This document shows, piece after piece, positions 1 to 8,134 of a DNA stretch of 64,000 nucleotides. Each line of letters opens with the position of its first letter. Within the stretch, counting starts at the first letter, position 1. This stretch comes from Gemmatimonadaceae bacterium (GTDB lineage: Bacteria; Gemmatimonadota; Gemmatimonadetes; Gemmatimonadales; Gemmatimonadaceae). The DNA is taken from contig DATLUQ010000044.1 of the NCBI GenBank assembly GCA_035533015.1, positions 1 through 64,000 on the forward strand, in the 5' to 3' direction. The translations under genes and the position numbers were made by a program. The notes under the pieces were generated by a model. That model was not told the origin of the DNA, did no database searches, and was given only the letters and a program-made list of their open reading frames with translations.

Positions 1-1158
1 CGCCGCCTTCTCGGCCCGCTCTCCGCCGCCCTCGATGAATCTCCGGCCGCCGCCCTGCTGGGGCCGCGGCAGGTTGGGAAGACCACCCTCGCGCTCGAAG
101 TGGCCGGCACGCGGCCGGCGGTCTACCTCGACCTGGAGTCCGAGGCCGACCGGGCCAAACTCACGGAGCCGGAACTCTACCTGGCACAGCACGAGAACAC
201 GCTCGTCATCCTCGACGAGATCCAGCGCACGCCACACCTCTTCCGCAGCCTGCGCGGGCTCATCGACGCCGGTCGGAGGCGCGGGCACGGCCAGGGGCGT
301 TTCTTGGTCCTGGGGTCGGCGTCGATGGACCTGCTCAAACAATCCAGCGAGTCGCTCGCAGGTCGCATCCGCTATCTGGAACTCGCCCCGCTCGACGCCG
401 GCGAGGTGGGGCGCGAGCGCGTCGACACCCTCTGGTTGCGCGGCGGATTTCCGGAGAGTCTGCTCGCCGCTTCCGACGCCGCGAGCCTGCGCTGGCGCAC
501 CGATTTCATCCGCACCTACCTCGAGCGCGACATCCCGCAACTCGGGCCGCGCATCCCGGCCGAAACGCTCCGCCGCCTCTGGACGATGCTCGCGCATCAG
601 CAGGGCGGGCTGCTCAACGCCGCGGCGCTGGCTCGCGCCCTCGCCGTGGACGGCAAGACGGTCGCGGCCTACCTCGACCTGCTCGTGGACCTGTTCCTCA
701 TTCGCCGCCTTGCGCCGTGGCATGGCAACGTGCGCAAGCGCCTGGTCAAGTCGCCCAAGGTTTACGTTCGCGACAGTGGGCTGGTGCACGCGCTGCTCGG
801 CGTTGGCGACCGCGAGGGCTTGCTGGCGCACCCGGTGGCCGGCGGGAGTTGGGAGGGACTGGCCATCGAGTCGCTGATCGCGGCGGCGCCCAGCGGCACC
901 GAGGCGCACTTCTTCCGCACGGCGGCGGGCGCCGAGATCGACCTCTTGCTCAAGCTCCCCGGTCATCGCAAGCCGTGGGCTGTCGAGATCAAGCGCGGGC
1001 TCGCACCCAAGGTCGAGCGTGGGTTCCAGCTCGCGTGCGAGACGGTGCGGCCGGAGCGCCGGCTCGTGGTCTACGGTGGAGCCGAGCGATTCCCGCTGGC
1101 GAACGACGTGGAAGCCGTCTCGCTCGTCGAGTTGTGTGACGAGGTCGCCGCGGCCTGA
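1..1158 (+). CDS. AAA ATPase with C-terminal DUF4143 domain (5' end outside window)
   Basis: The reading frame is open from base 1, so the true start lies upstream; 385 residues are visible. The nucleotide-binding P-loop GPRQVGKTT is at visible residues 21-29 and the Walker B strand LVILDE at about 68-73. The C-terminal part has the pattern AEIDLLL followed by AVEIKRG, the D...ExK arrangement of the PD-(D/E)xK-like fold of DUF4143. This is the widespread AAA_14/DUF4143 ATPase family. Members often sit in accessory DNA, some are toxin-like or linked to mobile elements, and no general function is established. Starting only at the GTG at 100 would delete the P-loop, so that start is wrong. The stop is 36 bp before the next gene. 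Confidence 0.88.
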   Translation, partial: RRLLGPLSAALDESPAAALLGPRQVGKTTLALEVAGTRPAVYLDLESEADRAKLTEPELYLAQHENTLVILDEIQRTPHLFRSLRGLIDAGRRRGHGQGRFLVLGSASMDLLKQSSESLAGRIRYLELAPLDAGEVGRERVDTLWLRGGFPESLLAASDAASLRWRTDFIRTYLERDIPQLGPRIPAETLRRLWTMLAHQQGGLLNAAALARALAVDGKTVAAYLDLLVDLFLIRRLAPWHGNVRKRLVKSPKVYVRDSGLVHALLGVGDREGLLAHPVAGGSWEGLAIESLIAAAPSGTEAHFFRTAAGAEIDLLLKLPGHRKPWAVEIKRGLAPKVERGFQLACETVRPERRLVVYGGAERFPLANDVEAVSLVELCDEVAAA

Positions 1159-1193
1159 GCGAGTTCGCCACCTGACACGAAGGAAGCGCCGCC

Positions 1194-1808
1194 ATGGACA
1201 CCACGCGCAGTACGCTCCAGTTCAAGGTCACTCTGCGGCACATCAAGCCGCGCATCTGGCGCCGAATCGAGGTGCCGGCCAGCTACTCGTTCTGGGATCT
1301 GCACGTAGCGATCCAGGACGCCATGGGCTGGCTGGACTACCATCTGCATGTGTTCCGCGTGCGGAACCCTGAAACGCGCCAGGCCGAAGAAATCGGCATT
1401 CCCGACGACGACCCGTTCGAGGGCGATCCGGTGTCCCTGCCTGGGTGGACCGTGCCCATCAGCAAGTACTTCTACGTCGGGGGCACGCGGGCCCAGTACG
1501 AATACGACTTCGGCGACGGGTGGGAGCACGACGTTGAGCTGGAAGCCGTCGGGCGCCGCCAGCCGGGCACCAAGTACCCCCGCTGTCTAGGCGGGGAGCG
1601 GGCGTGCCCGCCTGAGGACTGCGGTGGCCCGCCCGGCTACGAGCGCCTGCTCGAGATCTTGAGCAACCCAGCCGACGAGGAATACGACGAAACGTTGGAG
1701 TGGGTGGGCGGACTGTTCGACGCGAACACGTTCGCACCCGAGCGCGTCCGATTCCACAACCCGAAGGTGCGCTGGCGCAAGGCATTCGGTGGGCGGCGGA
1801 GCCGGTGA
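1194..1808 (+). CDS. plasmid pRiA4b ORF-3-like family protein
   Basis: The protein has 204 aa. Its N-terminal pattern LQFKVTLRHIKPRIWRRIEV, then a tryptophan-rich HLHVFRV segment and YEYDFGDGWEHDVELE, is typical of the PRiA4_ORF3 family (PF07929). That family was first noted on Rhizobium plasmid pRiA4b and is often carried near mobile elements; its function is not established. The ATG at 1194 has a good Shine-Dalgarno (AAGGAAG, about 7 nt upstream). It follows the ATPase gene by 36 bp and may be co-transcribed with it. Both genes look like accessory cargo next to a broken queG copy. Confidence 0.85.
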   Translation: MDTTRSTLQFKVTLRHIKPRIWRRIEVPASYSFWDLHVAIQDAMGWLDYHLHVFRVRNPETRQAEEIGIPDDDPFEGDPVSLPGWTVPISKYFYVGGTRAQYEYDFGDGWEHDVELEAVGRRQPGTKYPRCLGGERACPPEDCGGPPGYERLLEILSNPADEEYDETLEWVGGLFDANTFAPERVRFHNPKVRWRKAFGGRRSR

Positions 1809-1927
1809 CGTTCCACGTGTGACGGACAGGAGGTGCAAGGGCCGGGGTGGGGGAGCGATTCGACGACATCGCTCGGAGCGGCCTTCGGCCGGCTTGGACG
1901 CTGCCATAGCGCCGAGGCCTCAGCGAC

Positions 1928-2155
1928 TCAGTCGTGATTGTCGGCGAGAACGACCTCGGCGTTTCGCCGGAGCCCGGCCGCCTTCGCCCGCTTCATCGCC
2001 GAGCCCTTGAACGCCGCGCGGAATTCGTCTTCGCTCATGGCGAGGATCTCACGCGCCAGCGTCCGCGCATCTTTCCCGGCAATCGCCGCCCGCGGCTCGA
2101 AGCTTGGCTCCTTCACCTCCCGCGCGAACTTCACGTTCCACGGGCACACGTCCTG
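1928..2155 (-). pseudogene. queG: 3' fragment of a second epoxyqueuosine reductase gene (queG remnant)
   Basis: Read on the minus strand, this encodes only the last ~75 residues of QueG, from the second Fe-S cluster region (QDVCPWNVKFAREVKEP) to the C-terminus. The intact queG at 8135-9076 has the same segment; I count roughly 78% identical residues. The homology ends abruptly at 2155, next to a 35-bp sequence that recurs at 4950. The frame stays open to 2218, but that upstream part has no QueG similarity and lacks the catalytic domain, so a working enzyme is not possible. The divergence from the intact copy argues against a recent duplication and suggests an old resident allele or one acquired from a relative. 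Confidence 0.8.
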
Positions 2156-2179
2156 GGAGATGTGCCGACAAAACTGTAT
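2145..2179. repeat. 35-bp repeat copy A at the queG-fragment breakpoint
   Basis: These 35 bp match 4950-4984 at 33 positions and share a perfect 25-bp core (2151-2175 and 4956-4980). This copy starts inside the last recognisable queG codons and runs past the homology breakpoint. It can form an imperfect hairpin with GGCACA and TGTGCC arms. It could be the end of a lost insertion sequence or a recombination site; no transposase or integrase is visible nearby. Confidence 0.7.
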
Positions 2180-2335
2180 TGCGGTTCCGTTGAAGACGGG
2201 TCGACGTACCCTCGCCAAGAGAGGGAGTTAGCGTCCCGGCAAATCATGGGCCCGGCCTGCGGCATGGAGATGCCGCGGTCAGTCCTCCGTCGCGAAGTGC
2301 GGCTAACTGGACACCTCCTCGGGGTCCCAGGCCCT

Positions 2336-4768
2336 TCATTCCTCGCGCATCGCGATCTGGGGATCCACCCGCGCCGCGCGGAGCGCGGGCACCAGCGCCG
2401 CCACCGCTCCGCTCGCCACCATGCACGCCACCGCCAGCCCCCACGCCCGTGGGTCGTCTCGGCTCACGCCGTACAGCAGCCCGCGCAACAGTCCGGTCGC
2501 GGCGGCGCCGCCCAGGGCGCCCGCCAGCACGCCGAGCAGCACCAGCCACGCTCCCTGCCGCGCCACCAGGCCCACGATGCGGCCCGTCGGGCTCCCCAGC
2601 GCGCTCCGAATCCCGATCTCGCGCGTGCGCTGCGCCACCGAATAGCTCATCACGCCGTATAGGCCGGTCACCGAGAGCAAGAGCGCCACGGCCGCGAACA
2701 CCTCGAGCAGCGTGAGGTAGAACCGCGGCTGCCCCACGCTGCGCGCGATCACGTCCTGCATCGGCATCATGCGCGTAATCGCGGCGCCCGAATCCACGCC
2801 GTGCACGGCGGCCCGCACCGCCGATTCCACCGCCGCCGGATCGCCCGACTTCACGCGCACCATGATCGATGCCAAGGTCGTGCCGGGCTCGGCCACTTGG
2901 AAGGGATAGTACACCTCGGGGAACGCCGGGCTGAACGGCCCCACGTTCCGGATGTCGCTCACCACGCCGACGATGGTCGCGAACGTGGTGTCGCCGATGT
3001 AGAAGCGCTGGCCGATGGGATCGCGCCCCTTGAAGTCGCGCTTCACCAGCGCTTCGTTGGCCACCACGACCACGGGACTGTTGGGCGCGGCATAGTCGCC
3101 GGCCCCGAACAGGCGCCCGGCCAGCACCCGCTGGCCGGTGGCCGCGAAGAATCCCGGCGTGGCCTCGCGATACTCGGCCAGAGGCAGCCGGTTCATATTG
3201 TCGGCCGCCTGCCCCTCGTACCGAATGTTGAAGTTTTCGCCCCATACGGAATAAGGCATCGCGTCAATGGCCCCCGCCGCGGCCACGCCCGGCACGGCCC
3301 GAATCGCCGCCAGCGCCGGCGTGATGAATTGCCGCACCTCGGCGTCCTTGGCGTACGACGTGGGAGTGACTCTCACGTCGAGCGCGAGTATCCGGGAGGT
3401 GTCGAACCCGGGATCGGCGTGCAGGACGCTCGCGAATCCGCGCAGTACCAGCGACGCCCCAACCAGCAGCACCAGCGACAGCCCCACTTCGGCCACCACG
3501 AGCCCCGCCAGCACGCGATGGTGCGCGCGTCCCGTGCCGCCACCGCGCCCGGCGCGCAGTGCGTCCTGCGGGTCCACGGCCGCGCCGCGCCACGCGGGCC
3601 CCAGGCCGCACACCACGGCGGCCACGATCGCCAGCGCGACCGCGAACGCCACCACCCGCATGTCCATGCGCAGCCCGGCGAGCTGCGGGATCTGCTGCGC
3701 CGCCATCGCGCCGATGGTGCGCACGGCGCCCCACGCGAACGCCAATCCCAGGCCCAGTCCGAGCGCGGTGAGCAGCAGGCTCTCGGCGAGCACCGGGCGC
3801 ACCACCGCCCAGCGGCTGCCGCCCAACGCGCTGCGCACGGCGATCTCGCGGCGGCGGTACACCCCGCGGGCCAGCAGCAGGCTGGCCACGTTCGACACCG
3901 CAATGAGCAGCACCATGCACACGGCGCCGAACACGAGCAGCATCGGCGTCCGCACGGCGCGCACCGCCTCGGCTTCGAGCGGCACCGCACGCATGGACTC
4001 GTCCTTGAGCGACGGGTACGTGCGGATCAGCCCGTCGAACAGCGACACCAGCTCGTGGCTCGCGCTCTCGACGGTGGCGCCCGGGGCCAGCCGGCCGAGC
4101 ATCATCAGGTAGTTGGTGCCGCGCCTGGCGCGCTCGCCGGCGCTGAAGCGCATCGGTAGCCAGACGTCCTCGTCCACATTCTGCATGCCCTGCACGTACC
4201 GGAAGCCGCGCGGTAGGATGCCGATCACGGTATACGGCACCCCCTTGTATTGCACCGTTTGCCCCACGATGGACTGATCACCGCCCAGGTGTTGCCGCCA
4301 GAACGGCTCGCTCAGCACCAGCACGTCGGGCGCCCCAGTGCTGTCGTCGGCGGGGGTGATGAGGTGTCCGTGCAGGGCGGTGGCGCCCACCAGCGAGAAG
4401 AAATTCCCGGTCACGCGCAGGGCGCGAGGCTGGAGAGACTGACCGCCCACGAGGAGAATGGCGCTCGCGTCCGCTGATGTGGCGGCGGCGAGTCCCGAGA
4501 GCTGGCGGGTCTCGCGGGCCAGGTCGAGGTAGTTCGGCGCCGACTGCGGCCAGTTGGTGGCCTGGGGGGCCGTGCGATACACGGTTACGAGGCTCCCGGG
4601 ATCGCGGTACGGCGGCGGCTGGAGCAGGGCGCGGTCGATCGCGCTCGACACGGCGGCCGTGACGCCGAGCCCCATGGCAAGGCAGAGCACGGCGGCGACG
4701 GTCACGGTGGGAGTACGGGCGAGGCCGCGGGCGGCGTCGCGAAAGTCGGAGCGGGCGAAGATGGCCAT
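2336..4768 (-). CDS. ADOP-family duplicated FtsX/MacB-like permease
   Basis: The protein has 810 aa. One N-terminal membrane segment (about 18-40) is followed by a MacB-type periplasmic domain, a first FtsX block (about 275-420, containing REIAVRSALGGSR), a second periplasmic domain, and a second FtsX block (about 690-805, containing REIGIRSALGSP). It ends in the usual tail RAARVDPQIAMREE. This tandem layout is the acidobacterial duplicated orphan permease (ADOP) architecture. No ABC ATPase is encoded nearby, and the substrate of such proteins is unknown. Unlike the neighbouring permease it lacks the soluble N-terminal prefix domain. The ATG at 4768 begins right before the first membrane helix. 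Confidence 0.9.
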   Translation of the reverse strand: MAIFARSDFRDAARGLARTPTVTVAAVLCLAMGLGVTAAVSSAIDRALLQPPPYRDPGSLVTVYRTAPQATNWPQSAPNYLDLARETRQLSGLAAATSADASAILLVGGQSLQPRALRVTGNFFSLVGATALHGHLITPADDSTGAPDVLVLSEPFWRQHLGGDQSIVGQTVQYKGVPYTVIGILPRGFRYVQGMQNVDEDVWLPMRFSAGERARRGTNYLMMLGRLAPGATVESASHELVSLFDGLIRTYPSLKDESMRAVPLEAEAVRAVRTPMLLVFGAVCMVLLIAVSNVASLLLARGVYRRREIAVRSALGGSRWAVVRPVLAESLLLTALGLGLGLAFAWGAVRTIGAMAAQQIPQLAGLRMDMRVVAFAVALAIVAAVVCGLGPAWRGAAVDPQDALRAGRGGGTGRAHHRVLAGLVVAEVGLSLVLLVGASLVLRGFASVLHADPGFDTSRILALDVRVTPTSYAKDAEVRQFITPALAAIRAVPGVAAAGAIDAMPYSVWGENFNIRYEGQAADNMNRLPLAEYREATPGFFAATGQRVLAGRLFGAGDYAAPNSPVVVVANEALVKRDFKGRDPIGQRFYIGDTTFATIVGVVSDIRNVGPFSPAFPEVYYPFQVAEPGTTLASIMVRVKSGDPAAVESAVRAAVHGVDSGAAITRMMPMQDVIARSVGQPRFYLTLLEVFAAVALLLSVTGLYGVMSYSVAQRTREIGIRSALGSPTGRIVGLVARQGAWLVLLGVLAGALGGAAATGLLRGLLYGVSRDDPRAWGLAVACMVASGAVAALVPALRAARVDPQIAMREE

Positions 4769-5078
4769 GGCGGGAGCGGTGAGATCGTCGGTTGGACATA
4801 CGTGGGGGCCGCGAGGTTTGATTCGTTAGTCGAGCCGCTCGAAATCAGGGCGGGTCCCCCCGATCTTGGGACAGACTGAGCTATCGGAAGCTGGTGAGGG
4901 GCGGGCGATCTCTGTCGGCCAGTTGTCGTGACGACTCCAGGTGTGTCGCCACACCTCCTGGGAGATGTGCCGACAAAACTATATCGAAATCGAATTGACC
5001 ACCGGACGCCGAACGACCTCCGTAACACCAACTTAGGCGACCAATTTACCGTGACACGGCAACGTTCCTGACCGCGCG
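4769..5078. other. 310-bp gap between the two permease genes
   Basis: No convincing gene is present. The stretch holds the 35-bp repeat at 4950-4984 and a short perfect palindrome GTCGT-g-ACGAC at about 4924-4934. It must contain the 5' region of the permease starting at 4768. The gap is larger than most in this window, and together with the repeat it looks like scar tissue of an insertion or deletion. Confidence 0.5.
4944..4984. repeat. 35-bp repeat copy B within an imperfect palindrome
   Basis: Positions 4950-4984 repeat 2145-2179 with two mismatches. Here the left side extends the symmetry: 4944-4975 reads TGTCGcCACAcCTCC facing GGGAGATGTGcCGACA, an imperfect 32-bp inverted repeat whose outer ends are TGTCG and CGACA. 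The form resembles two abutting insertion-sequence ends or a recombinase site. No open reading frame for a transposase lies between the two copies; they flank the 2336-4768 permease instead. Confidence 0.65.
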
Positions 5079-7718
5079 TTACCCCGCGTCCCCCTGGATG
5101 GACCGTACCACGTCCTGGCGCAGCATGCGGCGGATCGGGAGCGCCATGCCGAGCGCCATCACGACCAGCAGCGTGACCGCGACCACCGCCACAGGCGCGA
5201 GTTGCATGGTCAGGGCCGGCTTGCCGGCAAGCGGGTTCCGCAGGTACGTGTCGGCGATGTACACAGCGCGCGAGCCGAGGAGCAGCCCACCCAGCGTCGC
5301 TAACAAGGCGACCGTGCCGAGGTCGGCGACCAGCGCGCGGACCAGGCGGCGCGGCGTGGCGCCGAGGGCGACGCGAATTCCGAACTCCCGCGCCCGGAGC
5401 GCTACCGAGTACGAGGTGAGCCCATACACGCCGGCCACGGCGAGCACGAACGAAAGCGCTGCCATGAACGCGAAGAAGTAAGTGCGGGCCCGCGCTTGAG
5501 CGCTCCACTGGTCCACGACGGCGGCGACGGGGTCCAGGTCGCTGACGACGATGCGGGGGTCGATGCGCCCCACGGCCTCTTTGACGGCGCGGAGCCCGGT
5601 TGCCGCGTCCCCGACCGTTCGAATGCGGACCTCCGTCGTCGTGTGGCCAAGCGGCAGACGCTGCACGGTGTAGATCGGCGGCGTCAGGGGGTCGAAGTTC
5701 GGCATGTCGCGCACGTCGGGTACGACACCGATCACGCTGAACCAGGTGAGGTGGGTGGAGCCGTCGAGCGCGAGTCCGACTCGCCGGCCGACAGGCGGCC
5801 GATCGCCAAAGGTCCAGCGAGCTGTGGACTTCGACAGCACGACCACCGGGGCGTGTGCTTCGGCCTCCGCCGCCGTTGGAAGCCGGCCCAGGATCGGCGT
5901 GAGGCCCAGCGTCCTGAAGTAGCTCAGCGAGACGTCCTTCCAGGCTTGGGCGGCGTACAGGTGTGGGCGCCAGTCCGGGTAGAACAGAGCGGCGCCGAGG
6001 ATGGGCGTGCGCACAACTGCCGCTGACTGCACGCCGGGGACACCCTCAATCGCCTGGACGAGGGATGCGCCGATCTCCTGCGATGCGGCGGTGTCGGGGA
6101 CGTTCAGCCGGGCCGTGAGGACGTGTGAATAGTCGTAGCCAGGTCCGGCGCCCTGGGCGTCCCGGTTGGCGACCACGAGGGCGGCCAGCATGGCCATGCA
6201 CGCCAAGGACAGTCCGAGCTGCAGCGCGACGAGGCCGCGTCGATTGTGGACCTCTCGCGAACCGCCGGTGGATGACGAAGCACCGGACAGGACCGAACGG
6301 AGGTCGGCCCGTGCGAGATCGATGGCCGGCGCGAGGCCAAACAGCAGCCCGACGAGGACGGTTCCCGCCACGCCGAACGCGACGGTTGCCCAATTCATGC
6401 TCGGCGCCACCAGCATGAAATCCATGCCGAACCAGAGACGGCGCGCGTCGAGGAGCCACTTCGCCAGGACGACGGCAACGGCACCGCCGATTGCGGCCAT
6501 GAGCGTCGCCTCGACCGTGAGCATTCCTGCAATGCGCCGCCGGGAGGCGCCGAGCGCGATCCGCACCGCGATCTCCTCTCGACGCCGCATGCCGCGCGCG
6601 AGCAGCAGCGTCGCGAAGTTCACGGCACCGAGCAGGATGATCACCAACGCCGCGGCGATCCAGAGGCGAATCAGGTTGCGGTAGGGCGACGTGACGTCCT
6701 GGGCGAGCGGAAGGAGGTCCCCCACCGGGGTCTTGGCCAACCCGGCGGCCATGCCCGCCTGATGGAATGCTACCGACACGTCGGCCTGGGCGCGGGCCAT
6801 GGTGACGCCTGGCCGGAGCCGGGCGATCACCACGTTGTTCTGCCATTTCCGGTTGGCGGGTGGCATCGCCAGCCGCTGGAGGCTGTCGTGACCGAACGGC
6901 AGCCAAATGTCGGTGCCGAGCGGAAGGCTAAAGCCCGGCGGCATGACCCCGACGATCATCGCGAGCCGTCCGTCGACCGGCACCGTGCTGCCGATCACGT
7001 CCGATGATCCACCAAACTCGGAATGCCAGACGCTGTACGAGAGAATAACTGGCGGCACGGTTTCATGCGCATCGTCTTCCGTGAACATGCGCCCAAGGAG
7101 CGGGCGCACACCAAGAACGTCGAAGTAGTTCGACGTCACCGGTACCGACGATACGCGGATGGCGTGGCCGCTGGGGCCGAGGTCCGAGCCGGGACCGGAC
7201 TCCTGCGCGACCGCGACGCCGGAGAAGGAGCGCACCTGCTGCGCGGCGAGGGCGTCACGCGCGGGAAGCACGGAGAAGAGCGAGTTCATCTGCGGGTCGC
7301 GCTCGCGGACGATGACCAGCTCTGCCTGGTTGGGGAAGGGAAGCGGACGCAGAAAGAGCGCGACCACCATGCTGAACACCGCGGTGGCGAGCGCCATGCC
7401 GAGCGCGAGCGAAAGCGATGCACCACCCACCGCTCCCGGGTGTCGCCGCAGGCGCTTCGTCGCGCTCGCCACCTCGGTAAGCGACCGCTCGACCCACGGG
7501 AGACCGTGCTGGTCGCGGTAGGCGTCGCGTGCTGCCTCGAGGCCTCCAGCGTGTACCATCGCGAGACGGCGGGCTTCGGATGGAGGCATTCCGCGGCGCA
7601 CAAGCTCGTCGGTCTCCAAAGCGAGGTGCGCGGCGAACTCTTCGTTCATATCGCCGTCGCGATGCGCCCGGCGGAAGAAGCCGCCGATCCGGACCATGAC
7701 TTCCCGAACTCCGTTCAC
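5079..7718 (-). CDS. ADOP-family duplicated FtsX/MacB-like permease with N-terminal prefix domain
   Basis: The protein has 879 aa. It starts with a soluble prefix of about 90 residues (DMNEEFAAHLALETDELVRR, then GMPPSEARRLA), the permease prefix domain typical of ADOP proteins. A membrane helix, a MacB-type periplasmic domain, an FtsX block (REEIAVRIALGASRRR), a second periplasmic domain and a second FtsX block (REFGIRVALGATPRR) follow. Its start overlaps the stop of the padR-type gene by 4 bp (ATGA), so the two are translationally coupled and probably controlled by the palindrome at 8066-8086. The substrate is unknown, and no partner ATPase is visible. Confidence 0.92.
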   Translation of the reverse strand: MNGVREVMVRIGGFFRRAHRDGDMNEEFAAHLALETDELVRRGMPPSEARRLAMVHAGGLEAARDAYRDQHGLPWVERSLTEVASATKRLRRHPGAVGGASLSLALGMALATAVFSMVVALFLRPLPFPNQAELVIVRERDPQMNSLFSVLPARDALAAQQVRSFSGVAVAQESGPGSDLGPSGHAIRVSSVPVTSNYFDVLGVRPLLGRMFTEDDAHETVPPVILSYSVWHSEFGGSSDVIGSTVPVDGRLAMIVGVMPPGFSLPLGTDIWLPFGHDSLQRLAMPPANRKWQNNVVIARLRPGVTMARAQADVSVAFHQAGMAAGLAKTPVGDLLPLAQDVTSPYRNLIRLWIAAALVIILLGAVNFATLLLARGMRRREEIAVRIALGASRRRIAGMLTVEATLMAAIGGAVAVVLAKWLLDARRLWFGMDFMLVAPSMNWATVAFGVAGTVLVGLLFGLAPAIDLARADLRSVLSGASSSTGGSREVHNRRGLVALQLGLSLACMAMLAALVVANRDAQGAGPGYDYSHVLTARLNVPDTAASQEIGASLVQAIEGVPGVQSAAVVRTPILGAALFYPDWRPHLYAAQAWKDVSLSYFRTLGLTPILGRLPTAAEAEAHAPVVVLSKSTARWTFGDRPPVGRRVGLALDGSTHLTWFSVIGVVPDVRDMPNFDPLTPPIYTVQRLPLGHTTTEVRIRTVGDAATGLRAVKEAVGRIDPRIVVSDLDPVAAVVDQWSAQARARTYFFAFMAALSFVLAVAGVYGLTSYSVALRAREFGIRVALGATPRRLVRALVADLGTVALLATLGGLLLGSRAVYIADTYLRNPLAGKPALTMQLAPVAVVAVTLLVVMALGMALPIRRMLRQDVVRSIQGDAG

Positions 7719-8059
7719 GGGGCGGCCGTCCGCGGGGCGAGGAACCAGGCAAGGATCTCAGTCGTGGCGTGCCACTGGCGGGCCTCGCGTGCGAGGTGTC
7801 GCCGCCCGGCGCCCGTGAGCGTATAAAATTTGGCGCGGCGATTGTTTTCCGACTGGCCCCAGGAGGACGTGACGAATCCCTGCTGTTCCAGCTTGAGGAG
7901 GGCGGGATAGAGCGTGCCGTAGTTGAGCGAAAGCCGGCCACGGCTCGTCTCCTCGATGCGGCGGGCGATGCCGTAGCCGTGAAGCGGTCCGAGTACGTCG
8001 AGCGTACGCAGGACCATGAGGGCGAGCGTTCCTTGCCAGACGTCGAGTTGGGCGGGCAT
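7715..8059 (-). CDS. PadR-family transcriptional regulator
   Basis: The protein has 114 aa. It is a winged-helix regulator with the PadR signature LMVLRTLDVLGPLHGYGIARRIEE, NYGTLYPALLKLEQQGFV and the C-terminal YTLTGAGRRHLARE (quoted in parts). Such short PadR proteins act as dimers and repress their own operon. It is the first gene of an operon with the ADOP permease, sharing the ATGA overlap at 7715-7718. A perfect palindrome lies 7 bp upstream of its start and covers its ribosome binding site, so autoregulation is likely. The effector is unknown. Confidence 0.93.
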   Translation of the reverse strand: MPAQLDVWQGTLALMVLRTLDVLGPLHGYGIARRIEETSRGRLSLNYGTLYPALLKLEQQGFVTSSWGQSENNRRAKFYTLTGAGRRHLAREARQWHATTEILAWFLAPRTAAP

Positions 8060-8065
8060 GAAGGG

Positions 8066-8086
8066 TCCTATTGGAAAGCAATAGGA
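8066..8086. promoter_or_regulatory. PadR operator candidate (perfect 8-bp inverted repeat)
   Basis: TCCTATTG-gaaag-CAATAGGA is a perfect 8+5+8 palindrome just upstream of the padR-type start codon at 8059. It contains the ATTG/CAAT half-sites common in PadR-type operators. Read on the minus strand, its proximal arm supplies the Shine-Dalgarno AGGA, 6 nt before the ATG, so a bound dimer would cover promoter-proximal DNA and the message fold could also hide the ribosome site. Confidence 0.75.
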
Positions 8087-8134
8087 ATGTGCAGATCGAC
8101 CCCGCGGCTGGCAAGGGCAGGGTCGCTGGCGCGG

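Noticed and set aside
2801-4159. Long plus-strand frame antisense to the first permease (452 aa, His/Arg-rich)
   Set aside because: Composition is typical of a GC-rich antisense shadow, with no domain; the permease on the other strand is unambiguous.
4944-4975. Complete miniature insertion sequence made of the 32-bp palindrome
   Set aside because: It is too short and has no target duplication or sibling; left as a repeat, not a mobile element.
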